A stretch of 64,000 nucleotides of DNA from Sunxiuqinia sp963678245. Lineage in GTDB: Bacteria > Bacteroidota > Bacteroidia > Bacteroidales > Prolixibacteraceae. Each line of letters starts with the position of its first letter. Positions within the stretch are counted from its first letter, which is position 1. Of this stretch, positions 43,928-52,047 are shown piece after piece. Made by a program: the position numbers and the translations under genes. Under the pieces are notes generated by a model that saw only the letters and a list, made by a program, of their open reading frames with translations, did no database searches and was not told the origin of the DNA. The stretch spans positions 372,001 through 436,000 of the forward strand of contig OZ223308.1 in assembly GCA_965140765.1 (NCBI GenBank), read 5' to 3'.

Positions 43928-44881
43928 TTACTGCTTTGAAGATTTAATTCCTTCTAAACTAAAAACAGTAAGCAACGCCATAAACTCAACGGCAATTAGG
44001 CTTACCAAAACAATCAGCCAACGAGTTGGGTATGACTTCTTATCAGCAGGAAATGGTTCTTCAACAACCATGGTGTAGGTCTCTTCTTTTTCTGCTATTG
44101 CTATTGCCTTATCATATCGTCGATTTATCGTATCTCGCTGAATCTCTAACGCTTCAAGTTCCCGCTGTAACAAAAAGAACTGTCCTCCTTTTTCCTCAAG
44201 ACTAGTCATCAAATCTTTAATATCATTGACCGCGGTTCTGTTGGCTCCTTCGGCAAGAGCTGTCATATACCCCATTGTTACTTGCTCTGTCTGAATCTCA
44301 TAATCAAGCAAACCATACTCCTTTCTTAAGCTTTCCATTTCCAAAGAAACCCGATCAATCTCCTTCTTTTTACGCACAAGGTCATTTTGATAGGAGAAGG
44401 CTTCTTCAAACGCCTTCTGTTGGCGTAAAAACAACACTTTCCGGTTGTAAAAAGCAACCAATGAATCCACTATATTGCTGGCAATTTGTGGATCTGCATC
44501 CAGCGCACTCAGCTCAATCGACTCATATTCCGTCTTTTTACATTCAATCCGATCGTCATATTTCTTGAGAATTTTAGTTCGGAAATAGGGATCATCTTCC
44601 TTAATGCCATAACGTGAAGTCAAATTAAATGCATCTACAATCTGTCGCTTGATATCGGTGGAGTTAAAAACTTCCAACATTTGCTCACTTTCCGATTCCT
44701 CTGAATAAGAACTCGTATTTGTGGGGTAAACTCTGGCTTGTGATTTAAACAAAGGAGTAATAAAATAAGGAGAAGAAAAAACCGCAGAAGCAATAATAGC
44801 AATGACTCCAACAATAATGAGATGTTGTTTCCATTTCCAGATAACAGTAAAAAGACTCTGGTTATCAAAAAAGCTTTTCAT
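43928..44881 (-). CDS. Wzz/GumC-like polysaccharide chain-length protein
   Basis: The 317-aa protein has an N-terminal membrane helix (about 18-40), a periplasmic coiled-coil domain (about 130-250; KKKEIDRVSLEMESLRKEYGLLDYEI, LQRELEALEIQRDTINRRYDKAI) and a C-terminal membrane helix (about 287-308) preceded by a Pro-rich linker (VVEEPFPADKKSYPTRW). It lacks the fused tyrosine kinase found in larger BY-kinases. It forms a pair with the downstream polymerase and probably sets chain length. Confidence 0.85.
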   Translation of the reverse strand: MKSFFDNQSLFTVIWKWKQHLIIVGVIAIIASAVFSSPYFITPLFKSQARVYPTNTSSYSEESESEQMLEVFNSTDIKRQIVDAFNLTSRYGIKEDDPYFRTKILKKYDDRIECKKTEYESIELSALDADPQIASNIVDSLVAFYNRKVLFLRQQKAFEEAFSYQNDLVRKKKEIDRVSLEMESLRKEYGLLDYEIQTEQVTMGYMTALAEGANRTAVNDIKDLMTSLEEKGGQFFLLQRELEALEIQRDTINRRYDKAIAIAEKEETYTMVVEEPFPADKKSYPTRWLIVLVSLIAVEFMALLTVFSLEGIKSSKQ

Positions 44882-44948
44882 AAAATGAATTGTTTGGTCG
44901 TTATTTCTGAACGAAATTCAGAATATATTATTATCAATCCACCAATAT

Positions 44949-46241
44949 TTATTCGGCAATCAGTAAGTAATAATTCTTCTTCCCTTTTTGAACCAGAATA
45001 TACTTATTTCCAATCAGATGGTCAGCACTTACCTCTAATTCCTGATCAGATATTTTTTCTTTATTGATGCTCAATCCATTCCCTTTAATCGTCCGGCGCA
45101 ATTCACCTTTCGAAGGAAAAACAGCAACCTTTTCGGCCAGCAAATCAACTACATTAACACCTGAGTCTAGTTCGGCTTTTGAAACAGTGAACTGAGGGAC
45201 ACCATCAAAAACAGCCAGAAAAGTTTGTTCATCAAGCTTTTTTAGATTTTCGGCGGTTCCACGACCAAACAAAATTTGCGATGCTTCAACCGCCATTTCA
45301 TAATCCTCGCGCGAATGCACCATCACCGTAACTTCCTCAGCTAATTTCTTCTGAAGCTCGCGCATATGGGGAGCTTCCTTGTGGCTGGCAACCAATGCAT
45401 CAATTTCCTCCTTATCGAGAAGGGTGAAAATCTTAATATAGCGCTCCGCATCTTCGTCAGAAGTATTTAACCAAAATTGATAAAATTTATAGGGAGAAGT
45501 CAGTTTAGCATCCAGCCAAACATTGCCACTTTCAGTTTTCCCAAACTTGGTTCCATCAGCCTTTGTAATTAAGGGGCACGTTAATGCGAAAGCCTCTCCT
45601 CTTTCTTTTCGTCTGATCAACTCGGTGCCGGTTGTAATATTTCCCCATTGGTCGGAACCTCCCATCTGGAGTTTGCAATTTTTGCTCCGATATAAATGTA
45701 AAAAGTCGGTTCCTTGCACCAATTGATACGAAAATTCGGTAAAAGACATCCCGACTTTCGATTCTTCCCCCAAACGCTTTTTTACACTGTCTTTCGACAT
45801 CATGTAATTTACAGTAACATGCTTTCCGATATCTCTAATAAACTCCAGAAAACTGAAATCCTTCATCCAGTCGTAGTTATTAACCAACTCCGCCGCATTC
45901 GGCAAATCCGAATCAAAATCCAGAAAGCGATCCAATTGGTTCTTCAAACATGCCTGATTATGGCGTAAAGTTTCTTCATCGAGCAAATTCCGCTCCTGCG
46001 ATTTACCCGATGGATCACCAATCATACCGGTAGCTCCACCAATTAAGGCAATAGGCTTATGGCCTGCCAACTGAAAATGTTTCAACATCATAACACTAAC
46101 CAAATGCCCAATATGAAGCGAGTCTGCCGTTGGATCAATTCCAACATAGGCCGATGTCATCTCTTTTTTCAATTGTTCTTCGGTTCCTGGCATAATATCG
46201 TGAATCATACCGCGCCAACGTAGTTCTTCAACAAAGTTCAT
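44949..46241 (-). CDS. tyrS: Tyrosyl-tRNA synthetase
   Basis: The 430-aa class I synthetase has the HIGH motif (DSLHIGHLVSVMMLKHF), the tyrosine-site GGSDQWGNITTG region and a KMSKS equivalent (ADGTKFGKTESGN). The C-terminal S4-like domain reads EKVAVFPSKGELRRTIKGNGLSINKEKI. I chose ATG 46241 (MNFVEELRWRGMIHDIMPGTEE) because this is the usual TyrRS N-terminus; an upstream ATG at 46301 would add 20 residues with no family support. Confidence 0.97.
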   Translation of the reverse strand: MNFVEELRWRGMIHDIMPGTEEQLKKEMTSAYVGIDPTADSLHIGHLVSVMMLKHFQLAGHKPIALIGGATGMIGDPSGKSQERNLLDEETLRHNQACLKNQLDRFLDFDSDLPNAAELVNNYDWMKDFSFLEFIRDIGKHVTVNYMMSKDSVKKRLGEESKVGMSFTEFSYQLVQGTDFLHLYRSKNCKLQMGGSDQWGNITTGTELIRRKERGEAFALTCPLITKADGTKFGKTESGNVWLDAKLTSPYKFYQFWLNTSDEDAERYIKIFTLLDKEEIDALVASHKEAPHMRELQKKLAEEVTVMVHSREDYEMAVEASQILFGRGTAENLKKLDEQTFLAVFDGVPQFTVSKAELDSGVNVVDLLAEKVAVFPSKGELRRTIKGNGLSINKEKISDQELEVSADHLIGNKYILVQKGKKNYYLLIAE

Positions 46242-46410
46242 CTGTTTTATTTTGGGTCTGTTATTATCATATTCAAAAAAGCGATTCATTCGAAAATTCA
46301 AAAGTGAGAAATCCGGAAGTCGCTAACTAATTGCAAAATATCGGCAAAGATATAAAAATGAACCATTAAGAATTAACGAATCAGGCTAATATTTTCAAGG
46401 CATCAGTTGA

Positions 46411-47481
46411 TTACAAAACTCCCAAGGCACTGATAAATATGTAGACTAATGCAAATTGTAAAATAAGATTATAAACCATACCAAGCAACAGAAACTTAAT
46501 AAAGGTTTTGACATACGGCTGAAGATAAAAATTCTTCAACGCGAGATAGATATAAACAGGAACCAACACCAATAACCACAAGGACCAGGAAGCCACTTCC
46601 CATGAAAAAATTAAGTTAATAGCAACAACCAAACTAAGCAGAAAAAACATAAAAGCGTGGATGTGTACAGAAAAAATCAGGTGTCGAATGTAGAATACTT
46701 TTTGCCGGACATAGAACAATTTCAACAACAATGCAAAAATCGGCAATAAAACGAAAAATGCATAGGATAGGTATTTCAAAATTCTGGAAACCAAACTCTC
46801 TGGAGACCGAAGCATCTGAACTAAATTAAGCAATTTGGTTCTTCTTATAGTATCCTCGGTTTCCCTCACCCCTTCTTCCAGTTGATCGGCAAGATTACGA
46901 AGCTTACCCTGAATCGTCTGCTGGTTTAACAAGTCTGAATAGTTGAGCTTAAAATCAGCAATGTTCATCGAATCTTCAGTTTCAATAAACTGACCAACAT
47001 TCAAGCTGTCATCGTTTTCCTGAATGAGCGAATCTACTAGAACAATTTGATCATTTCCAGCTAACTCATAATCAAGCGCCGTGTTCAAACCCTGATTTGT
47101 AAGTAATTGAAGTAACAGAAAAAGTACAAAACTTAAGAAAATATATACCCGAAAAGGTGGTGCATAGCGCGCACGATGTCCTCTGAAAAATTCCAACGTC
47201 AGGAATCCCGGCATAAAAACCAGATCACGGAAAGTGCGGAGAAACCGGGTGTCAAAAGAGACGAAATTGCCAAGAAAATCATAAAACACGAAGCCAAGCG
47301 GACGATTAAACTCAGAGTCAGACTGTCCACAATTAGGGCAATAAAACCCTTTGAATTCATGCGAACAATTTGGACATGCATGTTCTTCAAGTTCATCAAA
47401 TGAAGGTTGATTTTTTCTAAACCACTCTTTTCTCACGGAGATGACTTTTACGTTTGAAAAGATCCTGGTCAATTGCATCAA
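46411..47481 (-). CDS. DUF3667 membrane protein with N-terminal zinc ribbon
   Basis: The 356-aa reading contains a double CxxC zinc ribbon (CPNCSHEFKGFYCPNCGQ, about residues 36-53), then TRFLRTFRDLVFMPGFLTLEFFRGHRARYAPPFRVYIFLSFVLF, typical of DUF3667. A long hydrophilic periplasmic-type loop (about 145-245) is followed by three or four membrane helices. The start is uncertain: ATG 47481 overlaps cvpA by 65 nt, while GTG 47436 (VRKEWFRKNQ) overlaps by 20 nt and is closer to family length. Function unknown. Confidence 0.82.
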   Translation of the reverse strand: MMQLTRIFSNVKVISVRKEWFRKNQPSFDELEEHACPNCSHEFKGFYCPNCGQSDSEFNRPLGFVFYDFLGNFVSFDTRFLRTFRDLVFMPGFLTLEFFRGHRARYAPPFRVYIFLSFVLFLLLQLLTNQGLNTALDYELAGNDQIVLVDSLIQENDDSLNVGQFIETEDSMNIADFKLNYSDLLNQQTIQGKLRNLADQLEEGVRETEDTIRRTKLLNLVQMLRSPESLVSRILKYLSYAFFVLLPIFALLLKLFYVRQKVFYIRHLIFSVHIHAFMFFLLSLVVAINLIFSWEVASWSLWLLVLVPVYIYLALKNFYLQPYVKTFIKFLLLGMVYNLILQFALVYIFISALGVL

Positions 47482-47956
47482 AATTCAGGAATGGAAGAAT
47501 TGTCGGCACCAGATTTTTTACAGGCTCATACATCTGTGAATCATCCTTGACATCCTTCGGAAGAATTCCAACATTTTCATCAACCTCATCAAGGATCAGA
47601 AGGAGTACACTTATGATTAGGGCCGATTTTATGACACCAAACAAAATGCCGGCTAACCGATTAATAAAGCCAAGTGCTACGGCTGAAATAATCGTTTCAA
47701 CAGCTTTCCCGACCAAATGAATCAGAATAACAATGACAACAAATGTGACTAAAAAGGCAATCAGCCCCAGATGTTTGGAATCGTAACCAAAGGTTTCAAC
47801 GATAAACTCAGCGGTAAATTGCGAAAAGTGGATAGCCCCCCAAACGCCGAGTATTAAAGCTGCCAGCGAAGCCACCTCTGCAATAAAACCTTTCGAGAAA
47901 CCACGAACCGCGGCAAATATCAGCAAAACACCTAAAACGATATCAATGTAATTCAC
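47417..47956 (-). CDS. CvpA family membrane protein
   Basis: The 179-aa protein has four membrane helices and starts MNYIDIVLGVLLIFAAVRGFSKGFIAEVASLAALILGVWGAI, the CvpA signature (E. coli CvpA is linked to colicin V production and envelope homeostasis). The C-terminus is a short charged tail. It overlaps the DUF3667 gene and is probably co-transcribed with it. Confidence 0.92.
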   Translation of the reverse strand: MNYIDIVLGVLLIFAAVRGFSKGFIAEVASLAALILGVWGAIHFSQFTAEFIVETFGYDSKHLGLIAFLVTFVVIVILIHLVGKAVETIISAVALGFINRLAGILFGVIKSALIISVLLLILDEVDENVGILPKDVKDDSQMYEPVKNLVPTILPFLNFDAIDQDLFKRKSHLREKRVV

Positions 47957-48076
47957 CAGTCTGATTTTTAGTCGTTTGTTTTATCTAACGTTTACATTTT
48001 CAGCAAACAATATTTTCAGTAAAAATAGAAAAATATTTTTGGCTGGCAGTTCATAGGTAGTCTCATTCAAAAAAGA

Positions 48077-48084
48077 TAAATTTG
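48077..48084 (+). promoter_or_regulatory. -7 box (TAAATTTG) upstream of the GH3-family gene
   Basis: Matches TAnnTTTG, 55 nt before the start codon. No -33 TTG at the usual distance was found. Confidence 0.4.
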
Positions 48085-48138
48085 GCTGGCTTGGAAACCG
48101 AAAACAAACATATTTGTTAAATCATATAAACAATTAAA

Positions 48139-49656
48139 ATGCCTATTCTTAATTCGATCATAAACTGGATAAATTTCAAACGAATCTATCAAATTGACCT
48201 TTTCAAAAAACACCCTATCGACGCCCAACTCGAAGTCTTCTCTGATTTAATAAAGGAAGCGCGTGATACAGAGATTGGGAGACAATATGATTTCAAGAGC
48301 ATTAGCTCTGAAAGCGAATTTAAGGAGCGAGTCCCGATCCGCCACTACGAAGATTTTGCCCCTTATATTGAACGGCTTCGGCATGGAGAAAAAAACCTGC
48401 TATGGCCGGGCGAAATAAAATGGTTTGCCAAATCATCGGGCACCACAAACGATAAAAGCAAGTTCATTCCGGTAAGCAAGCAATCATTGGAAGATGTACA
48501 CTTTAGAGGAGCTAAAGACGTTTTTGCTCTGTATCTCAAGAACAATCCTGACTCGGGCGTTTTATACGGAAAGACGTTAACCCTGGGGGGAAGTCACCGT
48601 GTAAATAACTTTAGTAATAAATCTTATTTTGGCGATTTGTCAGCAATCCTGATCGAAAACACTCCTTTTTGGTCTGAGTTTATCCGGACTCCATCAGTTG
48701 AGGTTGCACTGATTGAAGAATTTGAAGAAAAAGTAGCCAAGATTATTGAAGAGTCCCTTGATGAAAACGTAACCTCATTGGCAGGTGTGCCTTCGTGGTA
48801 TTTAGTGCTTCTAAAAAAAGTACTCGAACATACCGGGAAAAACAATATTTTGGAAGTGTGGCCAAACCTGGAAGTTTTCATTCATGGCGGAATTAATTTT
48901 GACCCTTATCGCGAACAATATCAAAATATCATTCCTTCGAAATCCATGAATTACATGGAAACCTACAACGCCTCCGAAGGTTTTTTTGCGATTCAAGACG
49001 ACCCGGAAAGCAGCGACATGTTACTAATGCTGGATTACGGAATCTACTACGAGTTTATACCGATGGAAAGCTTTCACGAAGATCACCCGAAAGCCCTAAA
49101 TCTTTCGGAAGTAGAGTTGGGACAAAACTACGCCTTGGTAATTAGCACAAACGGCGGGCTGTGGCGCTACGTCATTGGCGACACGATTCAATTCACATCG
49201 AAAAAACCATTCAAAATAAAAATTACCGGACGCACCAAACACTTTATCAATGCTTTTGGCGAGGAGGTAATTGTCGACAACGCCGAGCAAGCCTTGAACA
49301 TAGCAACCGAACGCACCGGAGCCAATATAAAGGAATACACTGCCGGCCCTGTTTTTATGAAAGGCGACCAAAAAGGAGCACACGAATGGATCATCGAATT
49401 TGAGCAGAAACCAGCCGATTTTGATTATTTCATGGAGGTAATGGACGATACGTTAAAAACGCTTAACTCGGATTACGAAGCCAAACGACACAAAAACCTA
49501 ACCTTGGAAAAACCACATTTGGTAGTTGCCAAAGACGGGCTGTTTTACGAATGGATGAAACAACGAGGCAAGGTTGGTGGACAAAATAAAATTCCTCGAT
49601 TGGCCAATAACCGGAAATATCTGGATGAGCTTATTGAGCTCCAAAAAAGATTGTAA
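48139..49656 (+). CDS. GH3 auxin-responsive-promoter family protein (acyl-adenylate-forming fold)
   Basis: The 505-aa protein matches the bacterial GH3 family of ANL-like enzymes. Visible blocks are the N-terminal LFKKHPIDAQLEVFSDLIKEARDTEIGRQYDF, the nucleotide-binding loop WFAKSSGTTNDKSKFIPVS, the MNYMETYNASEGFFAIQDD core (ATP site) and the C-terminal hinge ITGRTKHFINAFGEEVIVDNAEQAL. Plant GH3 proteins conjugate amino acids to jasmonate or auxin. The substrate in Bacteroidota is unknown, so only an acyl-activating role is inferred. Confidence 0.9.
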   Translation: MPILNSIINWINFKRIYQIDLFKKHPIDAQLEVFSDLIKEARDTEIGRQYDFKSISSESEFKERVPIRHYEDFAPYIERLRHGEKNLLWPGEIKWFAKSSGTTNDKSKFIPVSKQSLEDVHFRGAKDVFALYLKNNPDSGVLYGKTLTLGGSHRVNNFSNKSYFGDLSAILIENTPFWSEFIRTPSVEVALIEEFEEKVAKIIEESLDENVTSLAGVPSWYLVLLKKVLEHTGKNNILEVWPNLEVFIHGGINFDPYREQYQNIIPSKSMNYMETYNASEGFFAIQDDPESSDMLLMLDYGIYYEFIPMESFHEDHPKALNLSEVELGQNYALVISTNGGLWRYVIGDTIQFTSKKPFKIKITGRTKHFINAFGEEVIVDNAEQALNIATERTGANIKEYTAGPVFMKGDQKGAHEWIIEFEQKPADFDYFMEVMDDTLKTLNSDYEAKRHKNLTLEKPHLVVAKDGLFYEWMKQRGKVGGQNKIPRLANNRKYLDELIELQKRL

Positions 49657-49684
49657 TTTATAGGGCGTATTCAGCAAGCTCCAT

Positions 49685-49692
49685 TAAATTTG
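49685..49692 (+). promoter_or_regulatory. -7 box (TAAATTTG) upstream of the deoxynucleoside kinase gene
   Basis: Matches TAnnTTTG, 28 nt before the ATG. It lies just after the GH3 gene, so the kinase may have its own promoter. Confidence 0.45.
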
Positions 49693-49719
49693 TATTCGAA
49701 TTACTGAAAAAATAAAATC

Positions 49720-50334
49720 ATGCACATCGCACTTGCAGGCAACATTGGGGCCGGGAAAACAACAATGGCCGGGCTTCTGGCAAAACACTATGGCTGGAAA
49801 CCTCATTATGAAGACGTTGATGAAAACCCTTACCTCAATGATTTTTATGAAGACATGCAACGCTGGTCTTTCAACCTGCAAATATTTTTCCTAAACAGTC
49901 GCTTTAGCCAAGTGATGGATATTCAGAATTCGGGACAAACAGTGGTTCAAGACCGGACAATCTATGAAGATGCAGAGATTTTCGCTCCAAACCTGCACGC
50001 CATGGGACTGATGTCGACCCGCGATTTCAATAATTACAGAACCTTGTTTCAGTTGATGAGTAAGTTGGTAAAAGCTCCTGATTTGTTGATTTACCTAAGG
50101 GCAAGTGTTCCAACTTTAGTCAACCAAATTCAGCAACGAGGGCGTGAATACGAGAATTCTATCCGGTTGGATTACCTCAAACAACTCAATGAGCGATACG
50201 AGGCTTGGATCAATCATTATACCGACGGTAAGCTTTTGATTGTCAATGTTGACAAAATTGACATCACCAACAGCCCTGAGGATTTAAGTGGTGTTATTGA
50301 CAAAATTGATGCTCAGATTAATGGTTTGTTTTAA
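49720..50334 (+). CDS. Deoxynucleoside kinase
   Basis: The 204-aa protein has a P-loop right at the start (IALAGNIGAGKTTMAGLLAKHYGW), the substrate region VVQDRTIYEDAEIFAPNL (DR(S/T) motif with catalytic context) and a LID-like Arg segment (LVNQIQQRGREYENSIRLDYL). This is the dNK family, which salvages deoxynucleosides (dGuo/dAdo or dThd). Specificity cannot be told from the sequence here. Confidence 0.93.
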   Translation: MHIALAGNIGAGKTTMAGLLAKHYGWKPHYEDVDENPYLNDFYEDMQRWSFNLQIFFLNSRFSQVMDIQNSGQTVVQDRTIYEDAEIFAPNLHAMGLMSTRDFNNYRTLFQLMSKLVKAPDLLIYLRASVPTLVNQIQQRGREYENSIRLDYLKQLNERYEAWINHYTDGKLLIVNVDKIDITNSPEDLSGVIDKIDAQINGLF

Positions 50335-50345
50335 CCGAGAATCGA

Positions 50346-51329
50346 CTACATTTCCACTTTTATTTCTGCCAATTTTGATTCAGGTATTTTAGCACCAAGT
50401 ACCTGAATTACTTTACTTGCCAGCAACGAACCCAAATTACCGCATTTCTTCATGCTGTAATTATTGGCCAATCCAAACAAGAATCCGCTGGCGTAAACAT
50501 CGCCTGCTCCAGTCGTATCAATACTTTGCACTTCGGGTGTTTCAACCTGAATAAACTGTTCGCCCGACTGAATTAATGAGCCTTTTTTGCCAATTTTCAC
50601 GATGGCAATTTCACATTGAGACGAGATTTGTTTCAATGCTTCTACTGGTTCCAGTCCGGTGTACGACTTCGCTTCCTCTTCATTGGCAAAAACAATGTCT
50701 ACATATTCGTCAACCAGTCGGGTTAAAAATTCCAGATTTGCGTCAACAACATTAAAACTGGCCATATCCAAAGAGATTTTCAAACCCTGCTTTTTCGCTA
50801 ACTTCAAAATACCTTCAATCAACTCATGGTTAAAAACAAGGTAGCCTTCAATATGCAGGTAATCGTAGTTAGCAAATAGTTCTTCAGAAAGTTCATCAAC
50901 ACTCAATTCGCTGGCAGCACCAAGGTAAGTGCCAAACGTGCGCTCCGAATCGGGAGAAATCAAGGTAGCCGCTTTCCCCGTAGGAATCTGGCTGAAAAAC
51001 AAATGAGGTGTGATATTCGATTTCTCAAACTCATCTTTGAAAAAATGCCCCATTTCATCATTCGAAATTTTGCCAATAAAACCAGCATTTCCTCCCAGCT
51101 GGGCTATCGCGCGAACCGTATTGGCTGATGAACCGCCGGTCTCAATGCTCCGATCTATGTCTGCAGTACGATCCAGCATTTTCTGAGAAAGCTCTGCATC
51201 AACCAAGGTCATACTTCCTTTTGGCAACTGAAATGCATCCAGCAATTGATCATCTTTTAATTGAACCAGAATATCAACCAGGGCACTTCCGATACCCACA
51301 ATTCGCTTTTGAGTGTTGTTATTTCCCAT
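50346..51329 (-). CDS. PfkB family kinase (adenosine kinase-like)
   Basis: The 327-aa ribokinase-fold protein has the N-terminal GIGSALVDILVQL, the first PfkB signature region GGSSANTVRAIAQLGGNAGFIGKI and the second signature DTTGAGDVYASGFLFGLA with the catalytic Asp. Bacteroidota members of this group are usually annotated as adenosine kinase; sugar kinase activity is an alternative. It is convergent with the deoxynucleoside kinase, so two nucleoside-salvage-type genes lie together. Confidence 0.88.
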   Translation of the reverse strand: MGNNNTQKRIVGIGSALVDILVQLKDDQLLDAFQLPKGSMTLVDAELSQKMLDRTADIDRSIETGGSSANTVRAIAQLGGNAGFIGKISNDEMGHFFKDEFEKSNITPHLFFSQIPTGKAATLISPDSERTFGTYLGAASELSVDELSEELFANYDYLHIEGYLVFNHELIEGILKLAKKQGLKISLDMASFNVVDANLEFLTRLVDEYVDIVFANEEEAKSYTGLEPVEALKQISSQCEIAIVKIGKKGSLIQSGEQFIQVETPEVQSIDTTGAGDVYASGFLFGLANNYSMKKCGNLGSLLASKVIQVLGAKIPESKLAEIKVEM

Positions 51330-51474
51330 AGGCCTGCAAAAATAATAAAAAAGGGGATTGATAATAAATCCAAGCTTTCAAATTGTTAATCAAAAAGAAG
51401 CAATTCCTGATTTTAACAAACTTTTAGCCTACGCAATATTGAAAGTGAATAATCAGTTAGATAGAGTAAATTCT

Positions 51475-51482
51475 TATATTTG
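51475..51482 (+). promoter_or_regulatory. -7 box (TATATTTG) upstream of the ECF sigma gene
   Basis: Matches TAnnTTTG, 28 nt before the sigma gene's ATG. The -33 region is weak. Confidence 0.45.
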
Positions 51483-51509
51483 TTTAGATAGGCAAGGCAG
51501 GGGAGAAGG

Positions 51510-52020
51510 ATGAGGATTGAAGAAAAACGTGACAATAATTGGTTTCAGTCGGTATTTAAGGAACATTACCAATATGTTCGAAATTTCATTTACTACCTTT
51601 CGGGAGACTTGACTATTACCGATGATCTAGCTCAGGATGTTTTCCTTGTTTTGTGGGAAGAACGATTCAACGTCAAGCAAAAAACTGTTCAGTCTTATCT
51701 TTTCGCTATTGCGCGAAATCATTACTTCAAGCATCATCGCAAGAAAAAGATTCATCTCAATTTTAGTAGTTCGCTAATCACAATGCACGAAAATGAATCG
51801 CCGGAATATTTGATGGAGCTGAAAAAGTTCGATCAAAAACTGCAATTCGCTATAGCCCTGCTGCCCGAAAAAAACCAGAGCCATTTTTTTAATGAACCGG
51901 ATTGACAAAATGACCTATCAGGAAATTGCTGACAACCTGCAATTAAGTGTCAAAGCAATCGAAAAACACATCAGCAATGCACTTAAACATTTACGATCAA
52001 AAGTAGATAAACAGCTTTAA
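51510..52020 (+). pseudogene. ECF sigma factor (FecI-like), interrupted by a one-base shift at an A7 run
   Basis: The first frame gives sigma region 2 (FKEHYQYVRNFIYYLSGDLTITDDLAQDVFLVLWEERF) and stops early after LPEKNQSHFFNEPD. In the next frame the missing region 4 continues intact: AIFLMNRIDKMTYQEIADNL then SVKAIEKHISNALKHLRSK, ending at 52018-52020. Removing one A from the run at 51868-51874 restores LPEKTRAIFLMNRID, the usual ECF linker. So either the gene is frameshifted or the A7 run is a slippage site. Regulated partners FecR and a TonB receptor follow but are also damaged. Confidence 0.85.
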
Positions 52021-52047
52021 GGTGTTTATCTTTAAGCATCACAAAAC

